Below the pieces are notes generated by a model that was given only the letters and a program-made list of their open reading frames with translations, did no database searches and was not told the origin of the DNA. From Actinomycetospora sp. (GTDB lineage Bacteria; Actinomycetota; Actinomycetes; Mycobacteriales; Pseudonocardiaceae), in assembly GCA_025925615.1 (NCBI GenBank), contig JAICLN010000060.1, positions 1 to 14,073 of the forward strand: 14,073 nt of DNA, given 5' to 3'. Below, in pieces: positions 6,825 to 13,917 of the stretch. Both the position numbers and the translations under genes were made by a program. How positions within the stretch are numbered: position 1 is the stretch's first letter; each line of letters starts with the position of its first letter.

Positions 6825-8021
6825 GTGAACAAGTCCTCCATCGTCCCCGAGACCGACGAGCGCGCCGCCCTGCGCGACAGCGTCACCGCACTGGTGAGCC
6901 GGTACGGGCACGACTACTTCGTCGCGCGCGCCCACGCCCACGAGCAGCCCACCGCGCTGTGGAAGGAGCTCGGCGCCGCCGGGTTCCTCGGCGTGCACCT
7001 GCCCGAGGAGTACGGCGGTGGAGGCGGGACGCTCGGCGACCTCCTGGTGGTCGTCGAGGCGGCGTCCGCGGCCGGCTGCCCCCTGCTCATGACGGTCATC
7101 TCCCCGGCGATCTGCGGGACGATCCTGGCCCGGCACGCCTCGCACGAGATGAAGCAGCGCTGGCTGACCGGCATCGCCGACGGCTCCCTGAAGATGGCGT
7201 TCGCGATCACCGAGCCCGACGCCGGGTCCAACAGCCACGAGATCACCACGACCGCCCGTCCTGACGGTAATTCAGGGGAGCACGCCGATAGGGGCTGGCG
7301 GCTCGCGGGCACGAAGTACTGGACCTCGGGCGTCGACGAGGCGGACGCGATCCTGGTGGTCGCCCGCAGCGGGAGCGCCGACTCCGCGGACGGCACGCGC
7401 AAGCCGCTGTCGCTGTTCGTGGTGCCCACCGACTCCCCCGGCCTGACCTGGCAGCCCATCCCGGCGGCCCTGGTCCAGCCCGAGCACCAGTTCACGGTCT
7501 ACTTCGACGACGTCGCGCTCGGCCCCGAGGCACTGATCGGCGACGACGGCAACGGCTTGCGCCAGGTCTTCTCCGGGCTCAACCCCGAGCGCATCACCGC
7601 CGCGGCCATCAGCAACGGCATCTCGCTCTACGCCCTCGAGAAGGCGACGGCCTACGCGAACGAGCGCGCCGTGTGGAAGGGCGTCAAGATCGGCGCGCAC
7701 CAGGGCGTCGCCCACCCGCTGGCCGAGTGCTACATCGCCGTGACGCAGGCCCGGCTCATGGCCGCGCGCGCCGCCGAGCTCTTCGACGACGGCGCCGACG
7801 CCGCCGAGGCCTCGAACATCGCGAAGTTCGCCGCCGCCGACGCGTCCCTGCGGACTCTCGACCAGGCCATGCAGACCCACGGCGGGAACGGCCTGTCGCT
7901 CGAGTACGGGCTCGCCGATCTGTGGTTCCTGGCCCGGATGCTCAAGACCGCACCGGTGAGCCGCGAGATGGTGCTCAACTTCGTCGCCCAGCGCAGCCTG
8001 GGGCTCCCGGCGTCGTACTGA
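6825..8021 (+). CDS. acyl-CoA dehydrogenase family protein
   Basis: A complete 398-residue flavoprotein of the acyl-CoA dehydrogenase family. It would introduce a trans-2 double bond into an acyl-CoA using FAD and pass electrons to electron-transfer flavoprotein. The FAD/substrate segment FAITEPDAGSNS is at 126-137. The loop HGGNGLSLEYG near the C-terminus carries Glu360, aligned with the catalytic base of medium-chain acyl-CoA dehydrogenase, so activity is expected. The acyl chain preference cannot be read. The start is GTG 6825, with GGGAG (6815-6819) five bases upstream. It has its own promoter and operator-like repeat and is followed 31 bases later by a TetR gene. One surface loop (residues 145-156) uses an unusual cluster of A/T-ending or rare codons, noted separately. 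Confidence 0.94.
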   Translation: MNKSSIVPETDERAALRDSVTALVSRYGHDYFVARAHAHEQPTALWKELGAAGFLGVHLPEEYGGGGGTLGDLLVVVEAASAAGCPLLMTVISPAICGTILARHASHEMKQRWLTGIADGSLKMAFAITEPDAGSNSHEITTTARPDGNSGEHADRGWRLAGTKYWTSGVDEADAILVVARSGSADSADGTRKPLSLFVVPTDSPGLTWQPIPAALVQPEHQFTVYFDDVALGPEALIGDDGNGLRQVFSGLNPERITAAAISNGISLYALEKATAYANERAVWKGVKIGAHQGVAHPLAECYIAVTQARLMAARAAELFDDGADAAEASNIAKFAAADASLRTLDQAMQTHGGNGLSLEYGLADLWFLARMLKTAPVSREMVLNFVAQRSLGLPASY

Positions 8022-8046
8022 CGGCCCTCGGGCGGCGTCCTACGCT
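8018..8046 (+). promoter_or_regulatory. candidate promoter of the TetR gene, leaderless
   Basis: CTGACG (8018-8023) and TACGCT (8041-8046) are spaced by 17 bases. The -10 ends six bases before the GTG at 8053, so the message would start at the start codon. No ribosome site is visible upstream of this GTG. The -35 overlaps the stop codon of the preceding gene. Co-transcription with the acyl-CoA dehydrogenase is also possible. Confidence 0.45.
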
Positions 8047-8052
8047 CCTCGC

Positions 8053-8712
8053 GTGGCTCCGTCGTCCGTCTCGCCGACCGAGGACGACCGCCCTGCCGTC
8101 CGCGACTCGAAGTCCGCACGGACCCGTCGTCGCATCGTCGATGCCGCCGCCGAGGCGCTCGTGCACCGCGGCTACGCGGGCACCCGGCTCTCCGACGTCG
8201 CCGACATCGCCGAGGTGCAGGCACCCGCGATCTACTACTACTTCTCCTCCCGCGACGACCTCATCGAGGAGGCCGTCGCCGTCGGCCTCGCCCGGGCGCG
8301 CGCCCTCGTCGAGGAGGCGCTCGCGCAGGCACCGGAGGGCCTGTCCGCGCTCGACCGGCTCGGCGTCGCGGTCGCGGCCCACCTGAGCACCCTGCTGACC
8401 CACTCCGACCACGCCGCGGCCGCCATCCGCACCGTCCCCCAGCTCCCCGAGACCATGCGGGCCCGGCACCGCCAGGCGGAGCGGGACTACATCCAGATCT
8501 GGCGGGGCCTGATCGCCGACGCCCGCGCGGCCGGCGAGATCGACACGGGGCTCGACGCCGGGGTCTCGCTCATGGTCGTCCTCGGCGCCCTCAACTGGAG
8601 CGCGGAGTGGTGGGACCCGTCGCGCGGCTCCCTCGAGGGCGTCATCGCGACCGCGCAGCGCCTCGTCGTCCGGGGCCTCCGGGCCGACGGCGGCGGGCCC
8701 CCGCGCACCTGA
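8053..8712 (+). CDS. TetR-family transcriptional regulator
   Basis: A complete 219-residue TetR repressor. The N-terminal DNA-binding region (about residues 22-70) starts with TRRRIVDAAAEALVHRGY and continues into a helix-turn-helix ending in APAIYYYFSSRDDL, a textbook TetR pattern. The C-terminal ligand domain includes LGALNWSAEWWDP, shared with the partial regulator at 1-400, which indicates paralogy. The start is GTG 8053; no Shine-Dalgarno is seen, but a -10-like TACGCT is correctly placed for a leaderless message. The preceding gene is an acyl-CoA dehydrogenase, and operator-like palindromes lie at 5922-5937 and 6793-6807, so it probably represses this catabolic cluster and responds to an acyl-CoA-type ligand. 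Target and ligand are inferences. It is convergent with the zinc-ribbon gene, 6 bases apart. Confidence 0.92.
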   Translation: MAPSSVSPTEDDRPAVRDSKSARTRRRIVDAAAEALVHRGYAGTRLSDVADIAEVQAPAIYYYFSSRDDLIEEAVAVGLARARALVEEALAQAPEGLSALDRLGVAVAAHLSTLLTHSDHAAAAIRTVPQLPETMRARHRQAERDYIQIWRGLIADARAAGEIDTGLDAGVSLMVVLGALNWSAEWWDPSRGSLEGVIATAQRLVVRGLRADGGGPPRT

Positions 8713-8718
8713 GGGCGG

Positions 8719-9006
8719 TCACGACGACGCCGGCGCCCCGCAGTCCGAGCATCCCCGGCTGCCCCGGAGCCCACAGCCGCACTCCGGGCAGGCCGACGGC
8801 AGATACAGACCACGACGGCAGGTGCCGCAGACCCGTCCGCTGACGGTCAGCCCGCAGGCCGCGCAGCTGACGGCCGACGACACCGGCGAGCGCACCCGGG
8901 ACAACAGCTCACGAGCCGGGGTCGAGCCAGCCGGCCGGTCGGACCGCCGGTCCCGGCCGTGTTCGCCACGGACAACAGTGCTCGCGGTCGTCGCGATCGT
9001 GAACAT
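8719..9006 (-). CDS. small double zinc-ribbon protein of unknown function
   Basis: A 95-residue protein whose C-terminal half carries four CxxC knuckles: Cys48/Cys51 with Cys60/Cys63, and Cys73/Cys76 with Cys86/Cys89. This is the spacing of two consecutive zinc ribbons. The first 45 residues are Arg/Ser/Thr-rich with no recognisable domain and look disordered. The start is ATG 9006, with a strong AGGAGGG ribosome site at 9011-9017, four bases upstream, which supports a real gene despite the small size. It follows the PhyH-like gene on the same strand after 121 bases containing a strong hairpin, so it may be expressed separately. No signal peptide or membrane segment is seen. Such ribbons mediate nucleic-acid or protein contacts; a specific role cannot be assigned. 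Confidence 0.72.
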   Translation of the reverse strand: MFTIATTASTVVRGEHGRDRRSDRPAGSTPARELLSRVRSPVSSAVSCAACGLTVSGRVCGTCRRGLYLPSACPECGCGLRGSRGCSDCGAPASS

Positions 9007-9062
9007 GGGACCCTCCTGGCGGGCTCGTCGTCGTCTGGCGACAACGGTGCCCGGGGCCCGCG

Positions 9063-9090
9063 CCTCGAGGGATGGGGCGCACCCTCGAGG
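9063..9090. repeat. inverted repeat built from two CCTCGAGG palindromes
   Basis: CCTCGAGGG (9063-9071) and CCCTCGAGG (9082-9090) are exact reverse complements with a 10-base loop. Each half itself contains the 8-bp palindrome CCTCGAGG, and the two copies begin 20 bases apart, close to two helical turns. It lies between the PhyH-like and zinc-ribbon genes. It could be a dimer-pair binding site or an RNA hairpin; the sequence does not decide. Confidence 0.5.
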
Positions 9091-9118
9091 TCAGGGGGGT
9101 TTACCCCCCAGCCCTGAC
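9090..9118 (-). terminator. strong GC hairpin downstream of the PhyH-like gene
   Basis: GTCAGGG (9090-9096) pairs with CCCTGAC (9112-9118). Alternatively, GGGGGGT (9094-9100) pairs with ACCCCCC (9103-9109) around a 2-base loop. The element begins 10 bases past the stop codon of the PhyH-like gene in its transcription direction, so a terminator is the simplest reading. No T-tract follows, as is common in actinobacteria. Confidence 0.55.
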
Positions 9119-9127
9119 GGCCCGCGC

Positions 9128-10024
9128 TCACATCGACGCGGGCTTCTCCCCCTGCTGCAGCGCGAACAGGCTGGTGTACCCGCCCGACCAGTCCGGCGGC
9201 ACGAGGCACGGGCGCGGATCGTGGTGGGCCCACTTGGCGGCCGTGCCCCGCACGATCTCCTCGGCGTGGCTCGAGCCGAGGGGGTTGAACGTGTAGGTGT
9301 GCGCGTCCGCCGACGAGTACACGTTGAGCAGCAGCGGGCGGCCGATGGGTGAGTCGTTGGCCGCCGAGTGGTGCGCGGTCCGGCAGTTGTGGATCGTCAC
9401 CGAGCCCGCCGGACCCTCGAGGTACCGGGTGCGCCCGACGTCGAGCGTGGCCGCGTCGCGCGGGGAGAGCGCGCCGCGCCACGCACCGTCGTCGCCGTAG
9501 AGGTCGTAGAGCCGCCCGTCGTGGCTGCCCGGCAGCACGCCGAGCGGGCCCTGCTCCATCCCGCAGTCGTACAGGTAGGTCCCGAACGTGAGGGGGCTGT
9601 AGTTGGTGTGCGGCCAGTACTGGATGTCCTGGTGCCATTTGACCTCGGCGCCGCCGCGGGCCCACTTGAAGTTGAGCTTGGAGTGGTGGAACTTGACGTC
9701 GGGCCCGACGAGGTCGGCGGCGATGTCGGCGAGCAGCGAGTCCCGGGCGTAGGCCCAGTAGTCCGGGTGCTGGTCCACCGGGCTCGTGACCCGGCGCAGC
9801 CGTGGCGCGTCGGCGGTGTGGTTCGGCTCGAGGTCGAACACGGCGTCCGAGGCGGTCAGCGCACGGCTGCGCTCGACCATCTCGTCGGTGGCGGCCCGGA
9901 GACGGTCCAGCCACTCGTCCGGGATGATCTTCTCGAGCAGGAGGTAGCCGTCCTCCCAGTAGGACTCGCGCTGTGCCTCGGTGATGACCTTGGTCGGCGT
10001 CTGCCGGATCTCGTCGATGAGCAC
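9128..10024 (-). CDS. phytanoyl-CoA dioxygenase (PhyH) family Fe(II)/2-oxoglutarate oxygenase
   Basis: A 298-residue non-haem iron oxygenase. The iron-binding facial triad is His131 and Asp133 in KWHQDIQYW plus His218 in TAHHSAAND. Arg229 in GRPLLLN is the likely 2-oxoglutarate carboxylate ligand. Known relatives hydroxylate phytanoyl-CoA and other small or lipid substrates, coupling decarboxylation of 2-oxoglutarate to C-H hydroxylation. The start was set at GTG 10024 because GGGGAGG (10031-10037) lies six bases upstream. A GTG at 10039 in the same frame would add five residues but has the ribosome site inside it. It follows the acyl-CoA ligase on the same strand after 88 bases that hold a candidate promoter. 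The context suggests it hydroxylates an acyl-CoA or intermediate made by the upstream operon; the substrate is unproven. Confidence 0.92.
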   Translation of the reverse strand: MLIDEIRQTPTKVITEAQRESYWEDGYLLLEKIIPDEWLDRLRAATDEMVERSRALTASDAVFDLEPNHTADAPRLRRVTSPVDQHPDYWAYARDSLLADIAADLVGPDVKFHHSKLNFKWARGGAEVKWHQDIQYWPHTNYSPLTFGTYLYDCGMEQGPLGVLPGSHDGRLYDLYGDDGAWRGALSPRDAATLDVGRTRYLEGPAGSVTIHNCRTAHHSAANDSPIGRPLLLNVYSSADAHTYTFNPLGSSHAEEIVRGTAAKWAHHDPRPCLVPPDWSGGYTSLFALQQGEKPASM

Positions 10025-10054
10025 GGTCGACCTCCCCACATGCCAAGGACCAGC

Positions 10055-10084
10055 AACCTACGGAGCGCGCGGCGCTGATCACAA
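10055..10084 (-). promoter_or_regulatory. candidate promoter of the PhyH-like gene
   Basis: On the minus strand TTGTGA (10084-10079) and TAGGTT (10060-10055) are spaced by 18 bases. The start of transcription would fall near 10048, about 24 bases before the GTG at 10024. This would let the PhyH-like gene be expressed apart from the upstream three-gene operon, although read-through is also possible. Confidence 0.45.
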
Positions 10085-10112
10085 CCGGTCAGCGAGCTCC
10101 GCGGCGATCCGG

Positions 10113-11696
10113 TCACGCCAGCTCGTCGGCGATCCGCGCCCGCAGCTCCACCTTGCGGATCTTCGTACCGGACATCGGCCACTCCTGCACGAAGCGGACG
10201 TAGCGCGGGACCCGGAACGCGGCGATACGGCCCACGCAGTGCCCGATGATCTCCTCGGCGGTGGCGTGCGCGCCGGGGGCGAGCTGGACGAAGGCCGCGG
10301 GCACCTCGACGTAGTGCTCGTCGGGCGCGGCCACCACGGCGACGACCCCGACGGCGGGGTGGGTCAGCAGGTGGTCCTCGATCTCGGCGGCGGCGACGTT
10401 CTCGCCGCCGACCTTGAGCATGTCCTTGAGCCGCGACCGGAAGGTGACCCGGCCGGCCGCGTCGACGGTGGCGACGTCCCCGGTGTGCACCCACCCCTGA
10501 GCGTCGACGGTGACCGCGGTCGCCTCCGGGTCACGGAAGTAGCCGTCGAAGGCGTTGGGGCCGCGGAAGAGCAGCTCGCCGGGCTCGTCGGGGCCGAGGT
10601 CGTGGCCGTCCTCGGGGTCGACGATCCGCACCGCCATCCCCGGCATCGGGTGGCCGCCGGTGGTGAGGCGGGCCTCGAGCGGGTCGTCGAGCCGGCCGAG
10701 GGACAGGAACGCCGAGGACTCGGTCATCGCCACGCAGGACACGTGCACGGCCTGCGGCACGCGCGCGGCCATCGCCCGCAGCCGTTCGGGCACCCCGACG
10801 GCCATCACCAGCCGGAGCCGCGCGAGGTCGCGGTCGGGCCAGTCGGGACGGTCGAGCACCGGCAGCCAGATCGTCTCGAACGCCGCCAGCGCGACCGTGA
10901 TGCGCTCGCGTTCGAGCAGCTCGGGGGTGGTGGTGGGGTCGAAGTACCCGGGGTGCACGAAGGTCGCCCGCGCGGTGAGGGCGGCGACGGCGAAGGTGAT
11001 GCCGCCGCCGTGGAAGAGCGGGATGGCCGTCCAGATGCGGTCGGTGGGACCCAGCTCCATGCGCTCGGCGATCCCGGCGGCGAGGCGGACCAGCGCCTCG
11101 TGGGAGAGCAACGCGCCCTTCGGCGCGGCGGTGGTGCCGGAGGTGTAGACGAGCACGGCAGGGTCGCGCACGCGGGTGGCGGCGAGCGCATCGGCGACGG
11201 CGTCGGGGTCGAGTCCTCGGGAACCGGCCGGCCCGGCGGCGGCGGTGAGCTCGGCGAGCGTGGTGACGGCGCGCAGCTCGGGGGTGTCGCCGCCGTCGAC
11301 CGCGCGCCGGGCGAGGTCGCCCAGGTCGGGCGCTCCGGGCCCGCTCGGGGGTGCGGTCACGACGAGCGCCGCCCCGGAGTGGGCGATGACGTGGCGCACC
11401 TCGTCGGGGCGGTAGCGCGCGTTGACCGGGACGGCGACGGCGCCCACCCGGGTGGTCGCGAGCAGCAGCGCGACGAGGTCGGCCGAGGCGGGCAGCAGCA
11501 GCGCCACGCGGTCGCCCGGGGAGATGCCCGCCGCGAGGAGGGCTCCGGCGTGCTCGCGGGTACGGAGGGCGAGGGCCCCGACGGACAGGCGCTCGCCGTC
11601 GGCGAAAACGAGCGCCTCGGCGTCGGGGTCGGCCGCGGCGGACTCCTCGACCAGCTCGGGCAGGGTGGTGACCCGCCGCCGGGCGCCGGTGCTCAC
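10113..11696 (-). CDS. acyl-CoA ligase / AMP-binding (ANL superfamily) enzyme
   Basis: A 527-residue adenylate-forming enzyme that would activate a carboxylic acid with ATP and join it to CoA. The phosphate-binding loop is YTSGTTAAPKGA (184-195), the A5 motif AMTESS lies at 323-328, the GWVHTGD motif (401-407) gives the ribose-binding aspartate, and the hinge region RLKDMLKVGGEN is at 422-433. Lys512 in SGTKIRK is the conserved adenylation lysine. All core motifs are intact and the length is normal. The start is GTG 11696, which overlaps the TGA of the upstream P450 in GTGA and so implies translational coupling. The same frame is open far upstream, but that stretch is antisense-frame noise over the P450. 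The acid substrate is unknown; in context it may be an oxidised terpenoid, sterol side chain or branched fatty acid. Confidence 0.94.
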   Translation of the reverse strand: MSTGARRRVTTLPELVEESAAADPDAEALVFADGERLSVGALALRTREHAGALLAAGISPGDRVALLLPASADLVALLLATTRVGAVAVPVNARYRPDEVRHVIAHSGAALVVTAPPSGPGAPDLGDLARRAVDGGDTPELRAVTTLAELTAAAGPAGSRGLDPDAVADALAATRVRDPAVLVYTSGTTAAPKGALLSHEALVRLAAGIAERMELGPTDRIWTAIPLFHGGGITFAVAALTARATFVHPGYFDPTTTPELLERERITVALAAFETIWLPVLDRPDWPDRDLARLRLVMAVGVPERLRAMAARVPQAVHVSCVAMTESSAFLSLGRLDDPLEARLTTGGHPMPGMAVRIVDPEDGHDLGPDEPGELLFRGPNAFDGYFRDPEATAVTVDAQGWVHTGDVATVDAAGRVTFRSRLKDMLKVGGENVAAAEIEDHLLTHPAVGVVAVVAAPDEHYVEVPAAFVQLAPGAHATAEEIIGHCVGRIAAFRVPRYVRFVQEWPMSGTKIRKVELRARIADELA

Positions 11697-12958
11697 GGCG
11701 TGCTCGCAGCACGGGCCCCGTCGTGGACGACCGGCAACGACTCCTGGGCGCGGGAAGCGAGCACGGGCAGGCGGGGCGGGTCGCCGTCGACGCGCAGGCC
11801 CGGCAACCGGCGCAGCAGCGTCCCGACGGCGATGCGGGTCTCGATGCGGGCGAGCTGGGCGCCGATGCAGGCGTGGATGCCGCGGCCGAAGGCGACGTGG
11901 TTCGGCCGGGAGCGGGTCAGGACGACGTCGTCGGGATCCTCGAAGCGCTCCGGGTCGCGGTTGGCGCCGGGGAGCAGCAGGTAGACCCGCTCGCCGGCGC
12001 GGATGGTCCGCCCGCGCAGCTCGTGGTCCTCGACGACCCAGCGGACCAGCACCTTGATCGGGCCCTCGAGCCGCAGGGCCTCCTCGACGGCGGGCGGCAC
12101 CAGCGCCGGGTCGTCGCGGACCCGGTCGCGGAGCGCAGGATCGGCGGTGAGCAGGCGGATCGCGTTCGCGACGGCGTTGGTGGTGGTCTCGTGGCCGGCG
12201 AAGAGCAGCAGCGCGCACATCCCGACGAGCTCGTCGTCGGAGAGCTCGGTCTGCCCGCCGGTGGGGTCGCCGGCCATCATCGCCGAGAGCATGTCGCCGC
12301 CCGGGTCGTGACGGCGCCGGGCGATCAGGTCGCGGAAGTAGCCCGCCATCTCCTCGAGCCCGCGCAGCGCCCGCTCGTGGCGCTCGGCACGGGCGTCGCC
12401 GCCGGCCCCGAACGCGACCAGCGCGAGCTCGTCGGACCATTCCCGGAACCGGTCGCGGTCGGCGGGCGGGGCGCCGAGCATCTCGGCGATGACGATCGCG
12501 GGCAGTGGGTACGCGACGCCCGCGATCAGGTCGCCACGGGGGCCGCCGTCTCCGAAGTCGTCGACGAGCCCGTCGACCAGGGTCTGGATGCGCTCCTCCA
12601 TCGCCGCGATTCGCTGCTGCTTGAAGGCGGCCCCGGAGTGGCGGCGCAGCCGGGTGTGCGCGGGCGGGTCGGTGACCACCATCCATTCGCTGATGAGGGC
12701 GAGCATCCGCTGCGAGGCATCCTGCGACGCTGCCCGTTCCGGCTGCTCGGCGCGCGCGGACATCAGCGGCCGGACGCGGTCGGACGAGAGCGCCGGGTTG
12801 CGGAAGGCCGCGACCACGTCGTCGTAGCGGGTGAGCAGCCAGGCCCGGTGGGTGGGGCTCCAGTGCACCGGGTCGTGCTCGCGCAGGACGGCCGCGGCGG
12901 AGTCGGGGTCGCGCAGCGCCTCGGGGGTGAGCAGGTCGTCGGGCAGCTCGGGCGTCAC
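11693..12958 (-). CDS. cytochrome P450
   Basis: A 421-residue soluble bacterial class I-type P450. The I-helix motif is AGHETTTN (254-261), the K-helix ExxR pair is Glu293/Arg296, and the haem loop FGRGIHACIG places the ligand at Cys364. The GHETT version resembles broad actinobacterial CYP105/107-like groups more than the AGNDTTRN type at 4626-5894, so the two P450s are not recent duplicates. The start is GTG 12958, overlapping the TGA of the flavin oxidoreductase gene by 4 bases, with an AGGAGGG ribosome site just upstream inside that gene. Its stop overlaps the ligase start. In this operon it would hydroxylate a substrate before or beside CoA activation. No dedicated ferredoxin gene is present. 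The exact CYP family cannot be given. Confidence 0.93.
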   Translation of the reverse strand: MTPELPDDLLTPEALRDPDSAAAVLREHDPVHWSPTHRAWLLTRYDDVVAAFRNPALSSDRVRPLMSARAEQPERAASQDASQRMLALISEWMVVTDPPAHTRLRRHSGAAFKQQRIAAMEERIQTLVDGLVDDFGDGGPRGDLIAGVAYPLPAIVIAEMLGAPPADRDRFREWSDELALVAFGAGGDARAERHERALRGLEEMAGYFRDLIARRRHDPGGDMLSAMMAGDPTGGQTELSDDELVGMCALLLFAGHETTTNAVANAIRLLTADPALRDRVRDDPALVPPAVEEALRLEGPIKVLVRWVVEDHELRGRTIRAGERVYLLLPGANRDPERFEDPDDVVLTRSRPNHVAFGRGIHACIGAQLARIETRIAVGTLLRRLPGLRVDGDPPRLPVLASRAQESLPVVHDGARAASTP

Positions 12959-13917
12959 GGGGTCCCTCCTGCGGAGCTCGACGCGGCCGGGCGGGTCAGG
13001 CCGGGGCGCAGCACGTCGGTGACGAGCTCCAGGTGGCGCTCGACGAGCGGTGCGGGCAGGCCGCCGAGGTCGGCGAAGCAGAAGACGTCGGTCACGGGGA
13101 AGCCCTCCAGTCCCGCCAGCTGCTCGGCGAGCTCGGCCGCCGCGTCCGGTCCGGTCCGCACCCGCAGCCGGGGGAAGGCCGCCTCGCTCGGGCGGGCCGC
13201 CGCGTCGTCGTTGCCGCGGTAGGAGGCGCGGTTGCGGCCCGCCGCGCTGCGGATTTCGGCCTTCGCGGCGTCGGGGTCGTCGGCGAGCAGCAGGTTGACC
13301 AGGCCGCCGAGCCGGCCGGTGCCGGGCGGCCACCCGCCCTCGGCGAGCCCCTCGGCGTACGGGCCGAGCAGCGCGGGGTCGAGCCAGAGCAGGCCGGCCC
13401 CGCTCCGCCCGGCCAACCGGGCACCCCGGGGGCCGCGGGCACCGACCCAGAGCGGCAGGGGGTCCTGCACCGGGGCCGGGGTGACCACACCGTCGGCCCA
13501 CAGCCGGGGCAGCTCGCGCAGCCGCGCCTCGAGGGTGGCGTAGCGACCCCGGTGGTCGGCGCCGAGCCGGGTGAACTCCTCTTCCCGCCACCCCGCGCCC
13601 AGGCCGAGCTCGAGGCGCCCGCCCGACACGAGGTCGACGACCGCCGCCTGCTCGGCGAGCGTCTCGGCGGCCACCAGCGGGGCGATCACCACCGCGGTGC
13701 CGATCCGGACGGACCGCGTCCGCGCCGCCAGCGCCGCGGCCGCCGTCAACGGCGCCGGCAGGTAGCCGTCGGCGAACCCGTGGTGCTCGGTGACCCACAC
13801 CGCCTCGAGCCCGCGCTCCTCGGCGGCGGCCACGCGGTCGAGCGTGGCCCGGTAGACGTCGGCGCCGCGCTGCCCCGGCGGCACCCGCAGGTCGACGTAG
13901 AGGCCGAGGCGGGTCAT
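12955..13917 (-). CDS. LLM-class flavin-dependent oxidoreductase
   Basis: A 320-residue luciferase-like TIM-barrel protein. The N-terminal strand and the WVTEHHGF segment (41-48), the RIGTAVVIAP strand (71-80) and the signature SGGRLELGLGAGW (98-110) are characteristic of the bacterial luciferase-like monooxygenase family. Members use FMNH2 or F420; in actinobacteria many are F420-dependent, and the sequence here does not settle the cofactor. The start is ATG 13917, which overlaps the stop of the upstream gene in ATGA. Its own TGA overlaps the P450 GTG. It is thus the first complete gene of a coupled set with the P450 and acyl-CoA ligase. Possible roles are monooxygenation (Baeyer-Villiger type) or dehydrogenation; none is shown directly. 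Confidence 0.9.
   Translation of the reverse strand: MTRLGLYVDLRVPPGQRGADVYRATLDRVAAAEERGLEAVWVTEHHGFADGYLPAPLTAAAALAARTRSVRIGTAVVIAPLVAAETLAEQAAVVDLVSGGRLELGLGAGWREEEFTRLGADHRGRYATLEARLRELPRLWADGVVTPAPVQDPLPLWVGARGPRGARLAGRSGAGLLWLDPALLGPYAEGLAEGGWPPGTGRLGGLVNLLLADDPDAAKAEIRSAAGRNRASYRGNDDAAARPSEAAFPRLRVRTGPDAAAELAEQLAGLEGFPVTDVFCFADLGGLPAPLVERHLELVTDVLRPGLTRPAASSSAGGTP

Noticed and set aside
4515..6828. Long plus-strand open frames (473 and 637 codons) antisense to the P450 and crotonase genes
   Set aside because: They are mirror frames produced by extreme G/C third-position bias. They show no family motifs and overlap convincing P450 and crotonase genes and the start of the SDR.
9094..9109. 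GGGGGGTTTACCCCCC as a copper-sensor (CsoR/RicR-like) operator beside a cysteine-rich protein
   Set aside because: Known sites have TACCC outward and GGGTA inward, the reverse arrangement. The neighbouring protein has zinc-ribbon spacing, and no copper genes are near.
9833..9850. TCGAACACGGCGTCCGA, resembling a second LexA box
   Set aside because: The right half is CGTCCG rather than GTTCGA and it lies inside the PhyH-like coding region.
11697..12686. Upstream extension of the acyl-CoA ligase frame to 857 codons
   Set aside because: The extra 330 codons are Arg/Pro/Ala-rich noise overlapping the P450. The GTG at 11696 is coupled to the P450 stop and gives a normal-length ligase.
9981..13222. 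Plus-strand open frames of 667 and 499 codons opposite the ligase, P450 and flavin enzyme
   Set aside because: Composition is Arg/Gly/Val/Asp-rich with no recognisable domain. The minus strand carries complete enzymes with catalytic motifs and coupled starts.
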